Below, in pieces: positions 13,029-26,232 of a DNA stretch of 64,000 nucleotides. The notes under the pieces are model-generated. The model was not told where the DNA came from. It did no database searches and saw only the letters and a program-made list of their open reading frames with translations. The stretch comes from Paramecium sonneborni (lineage: Eukaryota > Ciliophora > Oligohymenophorea > Peniculida > Parameciidae). Location of the stretch: the NCBI GenBank assembly GCA_905182985.1, contig CAJJDN010000011.1, positions 766,190 through 830,189 of the forward strand, in the 5' to 3' direction. Each line of letters begins with the position of its first letter. Within the stretch, counting starts at the first letter, position 1. A program made the position numbers and the translations under genes.

Positions 13029-13361
13029 ATGAATTTTAATTTACCATAATCATAATCGTAATAACAATAACAATAAAATAAAATTGTCGATTAGTTAGCT
13101 TTAGAATGTTCATTGTTTAATTTAACTAAAAAATGCTTTGTGATATGTACATAGAAGATGAAAAAACTTTACAATATAAATTCCTTATTTGAAATTGAAG
13201 AAAATAAGAGGGAAAAAATGATCGAATAATTTGATAATTGTATTGATAGTTGTTCATTTGAGTATGCATAATTTAGAACTCAAGTTCGTAAATAATTTGT
13301 TGATGATATGACAAAAATAAATGATAAAAATGATCAAGTGTATAATTCATTTTATAAGTGA
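13029..13361 (+). CDS. Small twin CX3C protein (small-Tim / FAM136-like)
   Basis: A 110-residue frame from ATG 13029 to TGA 13359-13361. A Gln run near the start is followed by helical sequence with two CX3C pairs, C36-C40 (KKCFVIC) and C71-C75 (NCIDSC). Twin CX3C motifs are typical of proteins oxidised and folded in the mitochondrial intermembrane space by Mia40, such as small Tims and FAM136A. The spacing between the pairs (30 residues) is longer than in small Tims (about 11-16). The text after the second pair resembles FAM136A in pattern. The start is uncertain because the frame is open upstream. The family call is inference. Confidence 0.45.
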
Positions 13362-13700
13362 GATTTATAAATGACATAAACAAAATAATTATTTTATAAG
13401 TATATAAAATTAAGGTAATTAATTGCTTTGTGTTTTTATTTTTCTATATTATTGACTGTCCAGAATTGTAGAAAATTAGCACTTTTTAATTTTGGAATCT
13501 ATTAAGATCAATTTATTTTTTCAAAAAAAAAAATGAATTTTTCACCATAGATTGTTTTTTTATTATTATTTTAAGGTGGATAAATGAGTATTAGTTTTTT
13601 TGTTTGTTTTGATAAAATATGGTTTAGAGTAGATGGATGAATTTAAAGAGAATAAATGATTTATAATGAGAGAAGGTGATTATTTATATTAAAGAATTTA
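13362..13700. other. Intergenic region upstream of eIF2D
   Basis: About 340 bp of AT-rich DNA with poly-T and poly-A runs. No frame with a plausible start and length was seen. It should contain the eIF2D promoter and the 3' UTR of the preceding small gene. Confidence 0.45.
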
Positions 13701-14450
13701 ATGTTTGGCAAAACAATAAAAATTTAAGGATCTGTTCTTCTAAAGGGAAAAGATAGGGAAAACTTTGAGACAGCATTAAGAAAATAGTTTGATGCCTTAA
13801 CAGTGAAAAAGATTTTTGAGGATTCTGAATAGTGTATGTAAGAGAAGCTTAATGGATCAAAGATGATAATATATCATACAGATGAATATCCAGCTTTTGT
13901 TGATGGCACAGGAAAGGAAGATTATGTTCCAACATGTAATGATAATTGAGATATTGTTTAGTGTTTGTGGTGGCTGAGTATCCAAAATTAGTTGGTACTT
14001 TGTAATTAAAAGCTGGAATAGATGAAGCAGGAATATTGAAGGCAGGAAAAGTATTATGGAATTAAATATGTAATTAAGATAAGTTAGGAGAATTTAAGAA
14101 AGATTCTATAAAGAAATTAGTAAATAATGATAAGAAGTAATAAAAAATGTAATATTTAGATTATTGGCAATAATAGCTATTGGTTGTGATAGTGTGGATT
14201 TAAAGAAAGAATAAGAGAAAGGAATTGCTGGTTACATTTTGCATAAATAAGGAGATAAATTATGGGAACATGGTCCAAATGAATTAGGTCAACCATTAGA
14301 ACCAGAAAACTTTGATGAAGTATAAGAAACAAAAACATAAAATTATGAAGAATATTCTGATGAAGATATAGATTTAAATATGATTGCACCAGGAACAAAA
14401 AAACCTGCAGTAAAAAAAGAATAAAAAAAATCTAGTAAAGGAAAACCTAT

Positions 14451-14484
<34 letters not shown>

Positions 14485-15786
14485 GTGAAATAATAATTTG
14501 CTGATGATAGTGATGATGATAATAAACACAAAAAAAAAAGTGGTAAATAAGAAGACAAACCATAATAATAGTAATAATAATAAGTAGGAGGTGTTCCTAC
14601 AAAAGTAATGGATGAATATATAAAAGAATCATTTTTAAATGCTTGTAAAATTGGAATTAATGATAAATAATTACCTATAGAAGGTTAAGTATTTTATGAA
14701 AAGTACATGATTGCTTTTAAAAAACCAGGAATTGAATTAGATTTGAAGAATTCTTCATTTTAAAAGATTGGAAAGTAAAAAATATAATTTATAATTTATA
14801 AGATTTTTACAGACAATGTAAAAAGATGGTTTGATTGAATATAAGGAAATTAAAAAAGGAGGATAACCTTCAATAATTAAGATTGATAGATAAAATGAAT
14901 AAATAAGTGATTGGGAACCAACTGTATTGAAAGCAGCAAAAAAAGGTGATGAAGAAAAGGAAGATAAGAATTAAGTGGCTTAATATAAATAAAATATTGA
15001 AGTCACAGATCTATTTTTACCAGTTGGTCCTTTGATTAAAATATTTAGTAAAGAAGGTGAAGAGAATTAAAAAGTTGAACCATTAACAAGAGAGTAATAT
15101 ACATCATAATTAAATTAATATATTAAGAAGAATTTAAAATAAGAGAAAAAGATGATTGTATTGACAGAAGATTTAATAAATGAATTAGGAATCAAAGAAC
15201 ATTAATCTGATAGTGATGATGAATAAAAAGAAGAATAACAAGAAGTCAAAGAAAAAGATAAAGAAAAAGATAAAGATAAAGAAAAAGAAAAAGAATAAAA
15301 AAGAAAATAACCATAAAATTAGATTACTCTAGATAAATTATAAAAAAGAATTGAAGAATTAATGTAGAAAAGTTATAGGATTAAAAATATTAGATTAAAT
15401 TAAAGTGAATTAAAGTAAGGTGAATTTAAAGGATTGTAATTGATAGCAGAGAAATAACATAATCAATAAGTTAATAGAATTGTTGGTTTAGAATAATTTG
15501 GATTTGATCATTAAGGAAAGATTGAAGATATTTATAGTTTTGCATATGTATTAAAATAAATGTAGGAAACATTCCATTGTGGTGTAGGTATTCATGATGG
15601 AATAGGTAAAAATGCAGGGAAAGTATAATTTAATAATAAAATTAGGAAATCATTTTACAAAAAAATGTATTTGATTAATTACCTGATTATTGTACTAATA
15701 TCTTGAAGATTGAGAGTAAATATATCCATGAGTAAAATAAATTGGGAACAAACAAGAAAAAGTAAGAAGGAATGACAAGATAGTGA
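13701..15786 (+). CDS. EIF2D: Translation initiation factor eIF2D (ligatin)
   Basis: The predicted product has 661 residues after four introns of 26, 23, 28 and 23 nt. The N-terminus MFGKTIKIQ...LKGKD matches the eIF2D start, followed by a PUA-type region (residues about 60-160, with LLAIIAIGCDS and GYILHKQGDKLWEHGPN). A long Gln/Asp/Lys linker leads to a SWIB-like region (FLNACKIGINDKQLPIEG, LDLKNSSFQKIGKF). The C-terminus is a SUI1 domain (VNRIVGLEQFGF ... FHCGVGIHDGIGKNAGK ... LPDYC). eIF2D delivers tRNA to the ribosomal P site and helps recycle 40S subunits. The order PUA, SWIB, SUI1 is complete. The unusual parts are the polyglutamine run and an acidic/lysine stretch of KEKDKE repeats before SUI1. 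Confidence 0.9.
14452..14484 (+). repeat. (TAA)11 microsatellite encoding polyglutamine
   Basis: Eleven perfect TAA units in frame inside eIF2D, read as eleven glutamines in this code. A second, shorter Gln-rich run follows near 14560-14585. Such runs are prone to length change by replication slippage and here would change only the linker between the PUA and SWIB regions. Confidence 0.9.
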
Positions 15787-15868
15787 AGTCATTAATTTAT
15801 TTAAGTGAAGTCATCATAATATAATATAAATTTAAGAATTAGCTCATCAATTATTATAAAATTATTCC

Positions 15869-16969
15869 ATGTAATACAAAATAGTATTATTGCTATTAGC
15901 AACAGCTTTTTGTTTTAATTACCTTCCTGAGGTAGAAATAGATTTGAGTGCACCTCCAAGATAGAGATGGAAAGAGTCTGTTAGAACAGTTCTAGATTTA
16001 TATGGATATGATAATTCATTTGGGCCTGTTTTTGAATTTCATAATGAAAATACATTTTATATATTGACTCCTGAAGATTATACAACAATAGCAAAAGCAA
16101 TTAGAAAGAATTTCCCAGAATATTCTTTAGAATTAGAAGGAATAGTTGAAGAATTCAATAGATCAAATATTACTTTTGAATATATGGCAGCTTGGGCATA
16201 CTTTCATGAAATAGGACATATAACAAATGATGTTACAGAATGTACTGGTGTTTTACTATCAATTGGTGATTAAGTGATTCATGGCAGAAATATGGATTAA
16301 TATCCAGGTTAAGCAAGAAATATTGTATTACATTTGACAATTAAAAAAGATGGTAAATATTTAGGAGAATCAGTTGATTGGTATTGGTTTAAAGTTGGAT
16401 TTGTTACTTTATTGAAATATAATGTTGCATCTCTCGAAGAAAATTGGAGATTTGGAAATGCTTTGAGTAAAGATTAATTATTAACCTTTATTTAATAAGG
16501 AGTACCTTCATTAGCATGGGCATATAGAGATGTTTTGGTAAATGAAAAGTTGAATACTTTTGATAAAGTTGTAACATATCTTGAAAACAATTAAGTTGCA
16601 TGTCCTTTATATAACATAATTGGAGGAACTGGAAAAGATTAAGGTGTTATAATCTCAAGAGATCCATTTGAAAATTATCCAACAATTTCATTAAGTTCTT
16701 AGCCATTAAATTAAAATGGATTCAAATATTTGGTAGAAACAAATTATGATCATTGGTTACAAGATCCTGAAGATGATTAAAGAAGAACCATTGCAGAGAA
16801 TTTATTATCTAAAATGTAAAATAATTTATTAAATGAATTTGGTGTATATGCTGTTATGGATACCTATCCTATTCACAATGAAGGAACTTTCTATACAGTC
16901 ATAATGAATGCCAAATATAATAGATTAATAGCATTTGGATAACCAAGTATTACATTATCAGATGAATGA
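15869..16969 (+). CDS. NAAA / acid ceramidase-like amidase
   Basis: An intronless frame of 366 residues. A signal peptide (MQYKIVLLLLATAFCF) fits a lysosomal or secreted enzyme. The N-terminal part contains RTVLDLYGYD and ELEGIVEEF. The likely nucleophile is Cys125 in ECTGVLLSIGDQVIHGRNMD, at nearly the same residue number as Cys126 of human NAAA. The following GRNMD holds the conserved Arg and Asp. In this Ntn-hydrolase family the precursor is cleaved just before this cysteine, which then hydrolyses fatty-acid amides such as N-acylethanolamines or ceramide. Substrate choice cannot be read from the sequence. A decayed tandem copy lies immediately downstream. Confidence 0.85.
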
Positions 16970-17053
16970 AATAATAATATAAAAATGATAAAGTCATCAT
17001 AGATAATATTATAAAATTTACTTATATTTAAATATGTAATTAATAAAAATAAA

Positions 17054-17778
17054 ATGAAGTTCATCATTATCTTATTAGTAAGTAGTTACCACCTCTACTT
17101 ACAGAATAGTTACTAAATAAATCAGCTGCTTAATTAATATTGAATGAATACATATGGATATGATATTTCTTTTGGTACTTTCTCTTCATATCTTAACCAA
17201 ACCACCTTTAAACATTTAACAACCAAAGATTATGATATATTATTAGCAGTAATTGTTAGAAATCATTATCCATAATATGCATAAGAATTAGAAGGAATTG
17301 TTGAAGTTTTTAATAGATCTGATATTAAATTTGAATATGTGTCTGCTTTGGTTATTTCTATAAAATTGGTTATATTGATGAAGCTGTTGATTAATTATAG
17401 TTTAAAACTGGATTTGTAACCATTTTCAAATATGGAATTGTGTCACTCTAAAAAAATTGGAGATATGGTTACGAAATTCAATTTTAGAATATATTAAAAT
17501 TTTTGATTAAGATCTTAATAATTTTGATGATACAGTTATTTATTTAGAAAATGTGATTATAAGTTTAATATAATATTGTGGCAGGAACTGGATATATAAT
17601 TAAATGGCAATCATTATAAGAGATCCAATTTCAACTTATCGTGAATTAACAACATTAGATAATATTCTAAAGGAGATTAAAAAAGAACTATTGCAGAAAA
17701 CTTTTTGGAAATACATAATGAAGGTACCTTTTACACAGCACAGGCAAATTCATTATTCCATATAATGATTTAGAGTGA
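17054..17778 (+). pseudogene. Decayed tandem copy of the NAAA-like amidase
   Basis: The start (MKFIIILLVSS) and the following TYGYDISFGTF, RNHYPQYAQELEGIVEVF and DIKFEYVSA align with the intact gene 85 bp upstream. A frameshift follows directly after YVSA (the text continues as CFGYFYKIGYI in another frame). The segment that holds the catalytic cysteine and GRNMD is missing: the copy jumps to FKTGFVTIFKYGIVSLQKNWRYG. Later fragments (FDDTVIYLEN, NIVAGTG, RDP, NEGTFYT) appear in differing frames. The order of the fragments is the same as in the parent, so this is a local duplication that has lost function, not an unrelated sequence. Confidence 0.85.
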
Positions 17779-17811
17779 TTCTTTAATAAATCATTATAAT
17801 ATCAATATTTA

Positions 17812-20800
17812 TCATTCTGGCATTATCTATTTTTTATTTATTTTTTTTCTAGCCTATTTCCTAAATTTCAAAATATCTTTATATGCATTCATCTATGTTG
17901 CAAATGATACTGGTTTAACTTCCAATATTGTTGGATCTTTATTCTTATATCTCTTTATAAATTCTGCAGGATATAAAAAATATTTTATATAAAGAGTCAT
18001 ATTACTTAAAAATTTAGGATGAAATTTAGTTGATATTTATAAATTTACTAAATTATTATGAGGCAAATAGATTTTAAAATCTTTCTTATTTTCAAAATTA
18101 TCTAGTTCCTAAAATCTATTATTTAATTAATTATTTAGTTCTATTACCAATAGATCTAATTTATTTTGATCTTGCAAAGTCAAAGTGTGACTCTTTCTTT
18201 AGATTCTTTGCTAAATTAAATTTAAATTTTATTTTTAAACTACTAAGGTCTATTATTTTGGTTGAATTCGAGGTTTTTCAACTTCCTTAGAGATCTTTAA
18301 TTATTTTAATCTCTTTATGAATGTAAAAGCTTATTAAAATTTAACTTTAACTTTTTTAGCTTTATCTTCTTCTTGATTTAGTTAATGATTATCATTTTCA
18401 TGATTATGAGAATTATCATTTAATTTTTTCAATGCTGATTTCATAAAATTTTATTTAATTGGACTAATTGTGGGTTTAATTTAATCAGTTGTTTAAGTAG
18501 GTAATTAAATTGATGTTTCATTTTTATGATCTGAATCTTAAGATTGTACTTTTTCATCAGAATTTTGATTATTATTAGTATGTAATGATTTTGATTAACT
18601 AAATATAGATAATTTAGGTTATTATTAAGTTTCAATTAGATATGAAGAAGTTCTTGGAATTAATGGAGAAATACTAGATTTTCTAGCTTGTAGTTTTTTC
18701 ATTTAATTAACTTCTAATAATCTAGTAGTTCTAGTTTATCGAGGGAATTTTTATGTAGAATTAAGTGAAGGTCTTGATAATTCTTAAACAATTTCATCTT
18801 TTTCATCTTCAGAACTAGATGAATGTTAAGGAGATCCTTAAGCACCACCATTATTATTATTATTATTTGGACTATTATAACCATTTTCTATGTCTAAATC
18901 ATAAATTTGAGTTTCTTGCCAAAAATCATCTTAAATATATTCAGCTGTTTCTTTAACAATTTTAAAATCTAATAATGCATTATTATATAAATAACGATTA
19001 TCAGATTTTAAAGCGAATTTTCTAATTGATTTTTCTCTGACTTATTCCTTAACAAAATTAAAAGATTTTATAATTCTTTCTTTATCAGGACAAAAGTGAA
19101 GTAAAGGACAATCTTTAAAACGATGTTCTCTAGATTTACAAACATAACAAGAGATATCTAAATTTTTTAGAGATTATTTTGAAAAATTATATAATAAATT
19201 ATCTCTAATTTAACAAAACTTTTCTCTATCCTCTGGAAATTCTTTTAAAATTTTCAAAAAAGATAATCTTGGTAAAATGAGTAATTTAGTAAATCCCACA
19301 CTCTTATATACTTCTTTATGTTCTTAACCTGTTATGAATTCATATAATCCAAAAATACTTCCTGAAGTTAATTTATGAAAAGTAGTTCCAGGAGAGAAGA
19401 TTTAATCTGATAATTAAACTTCAACTTCTCCTTATTCAATGAATGTAAGATAAGCATTTTGATACGCATCAGGTTCTGTAGAATAATCTATAATATTTTC
19501 TGGTTAGATTGAAACTGTTCTAATTTTTTTAACAAGTGCTTTTTTAAATTCATGTGAAAAGTTATTTTTAAATAAAGAACAGTTATTTAAAACAACAGAA
19601 TTAGCTTCAACCATTAATTATTCTCTTAATTATTCTGATAATTATTCTATAATGACTTATTCTTCATTCGATTATTAAGTATTTTCCATTTCCCAATAGT
19701 AATTTAAGTATTCTCTAATTTAAAATTACAATTAAAAACTGATTTTCTTTTTAGTCATATAAGTGTTAATGATTCTCAATTTTTAAAGTTTCTACTCACT
19801 ATATTTAGAAATCTCATCAATAATAGCTCCAACAGTATTAACACTATATGGTAATTAGATACTAAAGATCATAATAAAGATGATACAAATTACATATTCT
19901 AGATTGGCTATATTAAAATGAATAATATATAATTACATTAAGGAGTTAAATCACCATATCCAACTGTAAACATAGTAACAGTGCAGAAGTAAAAGGATCT
20001 CAAATATCTTTCAGCCCAATTATTATCTTCTAAGTTATAATTGTCAATCCAACTAGATCCTAGGTATTACAAACCGTAATTACCTACCTAAGTATATAAA
20101 TTTAATATCATACTCCATACCAGATGCAAGTTGCAACATGCAAAATAAAAATTAAAAAAACTATCAATTTTACTAATTCTAAGATCGAAGCTGTAACTTT
20201 AGTTAAATTTAGAACTTCTTCACTTAATCTAATTAATTTAGTAATGTTCTAGTATTATCCTACAAATGTCAATAATCCAACAAGAATATATTGTTTTTCC
20301 TCATGATAATCATCCCAATCAAGAAACATTAAGATAAATAAGTAAATTACTGATATAGCATCACAACCATACGCTTTACTTATTACATGATTAAATATTT
20401 TAGATCTTTCATTTACAATAAGTCCAAATTAATAATATGCTGTATTTAAATTAAGTAATATATCTATCATTAAAAGTATTGTCATAATAACTGTTAGAGT
20501 ATATAGTTAAGGAGAGTATAGAAATTCTTATTCAAATGATATATCCATAGGTATTAATATAATAAAATAAGTTCTAGATATAGAAAGACAACTATCCCAT
20601 ATAATTTTGTTTCTTTCTTCTGGCTAGAATATTCTAATATTTTAATCCCAATATTCGATTTTCTATTTAATTGTTTAACCTACTCTATTAATAGTTTTTT
20701 CTATTTTTTAACTAAAAGAAGGTATTTTAGGAAGATTAAGGTTTTTCATCATTCCTAAAGGTCTAAAATTGAATTATCTTTAACCAAATATTTTTGGATC

Positions 20801-21256
20801 ATAATTAGAAGCAGAGTCATTTAGAATATCTAAGTGATGTTTTTATAATCTACTAAAAAGATGCATGGAACGCATAAACCGATTAAAAAATCTTCTTATC
20901 TATAAGTATCTCATCATATCTTCTCCAACTGTTGATTATGAATTCCTTAATTTTGAATAATTAGTTTAAAACGATGTCTATGTTCCTCCATTTGCACTAG
21001 GTTTAACAATAAGTATTTCATTAGTCTTACATCCTTCATAACTAGGTGACATTATTGGACTCATCATAAAACTAATTTGTTAATCTTTAGAATTAGGTGG
21101 TGGTATTGCATCTTCATCTTTTCTTTTTATTTCTGGTACTGGAAATCCATGTTCAGATAATGATTTTTAACTCAGAAAATCAGCATATTCATCTCTTGGA
21201 AAATCATTTATTATCAAGTTATTTACTCCTAATTCTGTTTCTAAAGTTAAATGCAT
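17812..21256 (-). CDS. Cyclic-nucleotide-gated / HCN-like channel with zinc knuckle
   Basis: A predicted membrane protein of about 1,100 residues; introns are only partly resolved (one of 32 nt follows the pore helix). A long cytosolic N-terminus leads to membrane segments (for example YFIILIPMDISF, LYTLTVIMTILLMIDILLNL). The selectivity filter is TMFTVGYGDLTPQ, the GYGD signature of potassium-selective channels. A C-linker (INTYMTKKKIS) and a cyclic-nucleotide-binding-like domain (AYLTFIEQGEVEVQL, SGSIFGLYEFITG) follow. Directly after it lies CYVCKSREHRFKDC, an exact CX2CX4HX4C zinc knuckle. The tail is Ser/Asn/Gln-rich. It probably carries K+ current regulated by ligand or voltage in the ciliary or somatic membrane. 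The start is uncertain: an in-frame ATG exists upstream. Confidence 0.85.
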
Positions 21257-21618
21257 AAAGAAAATTAAAATGAAACCAATTAATTTATTATTATTATACT
21301 TTACCATACAAATATACATTAATATTATCTAACTATTACTCAGTAACTTATCATTCAAAATAACCATCCTTTTATATATTATTTATTACAAAATATTTTA
21401 ATTACTTTAATCTCTCTTCATATTACATTATTATAACATTTATTCAAATATCTCATTATTCATTATTAATTTCATTTTTTTTTTTAATCTTTATATATCT
21501 AATATTTTTGTACATTTTTATTTAATAATCTATATGTATATAAATTAATTCTGTTTTAATTCTTTTCCTAATATTTTTATCTGGACTTAATCCTAAAATT
21601 TATTAATTTTTACCATTT
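21257..21618. other. Divergent intergenic region, channel / UBR gene
   Basis: About 360 bp between divergent starts, very AT-rich with a poly-T run near 21480. Both promoters should be here. An in-frame ATG of the channel gene may extend its coding sequence slightly into this interval. Nothing else is seen. Confidence 0.45.
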
Positions 21619-24600
21619 ATGAAAGCTCTTATAGATAAAATTGATACAAAATGCAATCAACATGATAAAGAATTGTAAATTAAAGACATCATTACAGCTT
21701 TTATTTCAAATTAGTTATCCCATTTAAATTTTATAGAAAATGCAAAAATCCCTTAATTTTAATGTTAAAATACTTTTGAATAAGGATAATTAGTTTTTCA
21801 ATGCTTAACATGTTCAAAAAATTTAAATCATTTAATTTGTCTAGATTGTTTTGATTTTAGTAAACATATAGGTATTTTTAATAAAATAATTTTTAGGTCA
21901 TTAATATATTCCAACTACAATGTGTGGTTTTTGTGATTGTGGAAATTCAGAAATGTTCAAACATTCTCTTTGTACTACTCATTCATAATAAATTCAATAT
22001 TAAGAAAATATCAATTTATAGGTACCTTAAGATCTTTGTTAAAATCTTGAACTTTTTATGAAAGCTGTTGCAACTTTATTTGAATAGTATTCATAAAAAA
22101 TTTCTCAATAAAAAGATTCATTTCCCACAACAATATTAATGCTTTATTTTTTTAGTTTGAATTAAAATATACCTAATCTTCAAAAATTCATAGAATCTAA
22201 ATGTAAGATTGCTGCTTATTTTCATCTTTTATCAAAAACTAAATTTTTATTGGAATTATTTTATCTTGCATTAGATTCTATTATAAATAATAGTCCCTCT
22301 TTATAAAATGTAGTTTCATATTTATTTTAATTACCACTTTAACAAAATTCATAATCAAGTATTTTAGAATCTATACTACAATCATATGGATTAGTTGAAC
22401 CTATTCTATGCATTATTGAATTACCTTATGATTTATCTAATTTGTTTTAACAAATTTTCAAAAATCAATTTAAATAGATTATGACTTCGTTATGTTTTAG
22501 AAAATTTTAATCATTTATTTCATATAACAAAATTATTGTTACTCCAAATAGTGATATCATTAAAACTTCAATAGTATAACTTGAAAATTTAATGGAATAT
22601 ACAAATGGAACTTAAAGATTTGATGGTATAGTATAAGGATTGATGAAATAAACTGAAATGTATTTTTAAGCTTTATAAACATCGAAATTGATTAATATTG
22701 GATTTAATGGTTGTGAAATTATTAGATGGTTGAGTACATTTTAAGATAAATAAATATTAAATGAATTTGTTTTTGGAGGTAATACATTTGAATTATTTAA
22801 AATAATATAGAAATAATTTTAATATCTCCATAAACCAAATGAATAATGGATTTTCTGTCCATCATAACCATTAGAATTTATCGATACTTAATTTTAATAA
22901 GAAGACATTGGAGATCTTTGTATGATACAAATTTAATAAATTTTGGGAAATGATTTTAATAATTTTTTAAATCATAAGGTCGATAAAAAAATATTAAAAA
23001 ACTTTTAAATGAATGATTTAATAATCACAACTTTAATTAATAGTGTTAGTGAAGCTATACCAGCAGTATATGATACATATAAAGGAGATTATACATATAG
23101 AGTAATAAATAAAGAAGATTTAATGAGTTATATAAAATATTAAGGATATGCTTTATAAGTAATAAACTTAGCTATTCAAGATTTATTTTAATCAAAACTT
23201 AGCTAAAAATAATTTTAAATGAATTTCATTGATTTATTGATAGTAAAATGTTATAATTTCATTAAACTTAAACGTAATATCTTTGCACCATTAGATTTTG
23301 AAATCAAAAAGTTTTATCATTAGATATTAAATAAACAAAATTAAACAAATGATTAAAAGACTTTTTTATTAAAAACAATGTTTGTACATCTTTTTAAGAA
23401 TGCATCTTTATTAGATAAAATGTTTATCACATTTTTGTATGTACATTTTTGCTAAAAAGATTATAAAACTCCTGCTGATTTTAGATAATATTTATCAGAT
23501 TTATTAGAAGATTCTATAGAAACTATTAAAAATTGTTTTTAAAGAATCTTAGGTAGATGTATTTAAACCTTTACAACTGTATTTTACACTGAAGATTAAG
23601 AAGTTATTGATACTTATTATGGACTGGATGAGAATTCAATTAAATTTAAATCGGAATCCATTGATACCGCTTTTGGTAAATTATATCTCTTCTTATTTGA
23701 TTCTATAGGACTTACAGATATTTATTAAGAATTCTAAATTGTTTCTATTCCTTCAATGACATAAACTTGCGAATTAACTTAGTAATTATTATGTTTATCT
23801 ATTTTTAGTTAATACTTTATGAGAATTATGACTTCAGATTTAGATGTTTTCAATTTATGTATTAGTTATTTTCATAAAAATGAAAATCTACCGAAAATCC
23901 TTTAATAAACCTTAGAAAAAACAATTTAAAATATCTTAGGTACATAATCTCATTACCTTTATTCTACAATTTAAAATAAATTGAAAGATATGGGAATAGA
24001 GATTACAACTCATTTATAAAATCATGTTCTTAAAATATGTTCTTTAGATTCATCTATAAATAAACTAACATTAAAAAAATAATATAAATAGATTTATGAT
24101 CCTGGACTATTTTTTTTAGATTAATAATTTTAAACTGTTTAATTAGAAAAACTATCAAATAAATTGATGACTTAAAGAGTATTAATTTTTGGAAATGGAC
24201 TTGAATGGGATATTAAACAATTTAATTAAACAGATTATCATTCATAAAGAAAATGTGTACTTTAAGTTATGTGTTCTATTCCTTCAATATTTTAAAGTTT
24301 CCATTTAATAAATTAAGGTTTTATTAAAACAGAAATTTTCATATAATTCATTTACTATTAAATCTTATGTGCAAATTACTTTTATAATAATGAACTCTAA
24401 GCATAAACACAAAACATTATTAATTAATTATGTAATTTAATGAGGAATCCATAAATTTAAAAATTTTAAATACACTTTGAACTAATAATTTTATTATTGT
24501 AAAAATAATCTTTTCAGGGAGATATTCCTAATCTTTCTCTTTATTGCATCTCTAAACAAAAAGCTAAAGCATCTAAATCTCAATTTAAATGCAAATATGA

Positions 24601-26023
24601 TAAATTATAATCTTCTAAATTTTTAGTAAATTTAATGAAATAAAATTTCTTAAATGATAAAACATTATAATAATGTGATTTATGTAAATTATAACTTGAT
24701 GAAAATAAAGTTATTCCAATGTTTTTTACAAATAGAGTATCAGCCAAAAATTATTCCATAGTACCAAATCTGATTAAATAAACAGAAAATTCTTTTATTT
24801 ATTATCCAACAATTTCAATTGAAATTTGTGATCATAAATTCCATGCAAGATGTTTTGAATAAAGTATAAAAGAAATGTTAATGAAAACACCTCCTGAACT
24901 TCCAGAATGGTAAAAATATGTTTGTCCAATTTGTCTGAAATGCTTTAATCTGTAAATACCTATGAATGATGATATTAATGCTTTATAATTGCAATCCTTT
25001 AATTAGTCTCTATTATTCGTTGTAAAACAATTAAATTAAAAATAAGATATATTTTAATAATACTAGGAAAATGAATTTAATGCCTTAGTTGAAATATATT
25101 TATAAATTCTTATTAATTTAATTTAAAATTTATTTATTAATATTGAAGAGTTTTAACTTTTAGAAAAACATTTAATATTGAAACAAATAATTAATTTTTT
25201 AAGTTTAATAGTGGAAAATTATAAAATCTGTGGGTTGACAAATGGAATAAATTATCATTTTAAATCTAATAATACTATTTTTAATAATATTTTGGATGCA
25301 ATAGATAAAAATATTATTAAAGTTTAGAATCAGAATTAGTTGAAAGAGGAAATTTATTAGATAGCTAAAAACTTTTATCATAATTATTAATAATAGATGA
25401 CTATTTTATGTTATTGTTTTGCAATCTCATAAAATTTATAAGAAGATTTTAATAAAAATAAAGATTTATAGTAATTATAATTAAAGGATGAATTTGCTGA
25501 ATATTATTTAATAATGAAGAGTTAATTAAAAAAGAAAATTATTAATATTTTAGGAGAGAATTTTTAATTATTCCATGACAAATATTTTCCTCAATTATGT
25601 CATTATTGTAAATCATATAATTAATAATTTTCTGAAAGTAATGATATACTTGTTTGTGTTTTATGTTCAAAAGTATTTTGTTTAAGAAATTGCACTGAAT
25701 CATAGTATGGAAATATTAATATGCATGCACTTGAAGAACATTATTCATCATCAATATATGTTAGTTTGATAAATGGAAAATTAACTTAAGTTTAAGTTCC
25801 TCATTGTCATTATGGATAATAAATACTATATTATCATAAATAAATAGGAAATCCAATAAGATATGATAATTATAATCTTTTCAATTAAAATTGGAAAGAT
25901 TATTTGATAGATTAAAATAAAGTAGGAGAAATAGCTGATTATATTATAAACAATAGCTATTAGTCAAGATTCTCTCTGCAACAAACAGATAAAGATCATT
26001 TTCATTTTAGGGGAGAATTGTGA
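21619..26023 (+). CDS. UBR-type N-recognin E3 ubiquitin ligase
   Basis: The predicted product has 1,459 residues with one 25-nt intron inside the UBR box. The UBR box spans about residues 49-113 (CQNTF...CLTCSKNLNHLICLDCF, HQYIPTTMCGFCDCGN, LCTTH). This zinc fold binds destabilising N-terminal residues of target proteins in the N-degron pathway. A long helical middle follows. Around nt 24820-24960 is a RING-H2-like segment (CDHKFHARCFEQS ... CPICLKCF). Near the C-terminus (nt 25600-25880) lies the cysteine/histidine-rich cap region of UBR1-type ligases (LCHYCKSYNQQF, LVCVLCSKVFC, HCHYG). Size and order fit UBR1/UBR2-like enzymes, although the exact subtype is not settled. Confidence 0.87.
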
Positions 26024-26232
26024 GAGTTAAAAATATTATTAAATACATTTATAAATCTTTTTTATTTTATTTTCAATTAATTAAAAAATAATAATTAAAA
26101 AAAGAGCATAAAAGTTGCATTTGATAAAGCAAAAATTGATTTTTATTCTAAATCTTGAAGTAAAAATTTTAGGAATAATGGTTAAATTATTATAGAAATT
26201 AATAGATATAATAATAATATATTAAAACTCTT

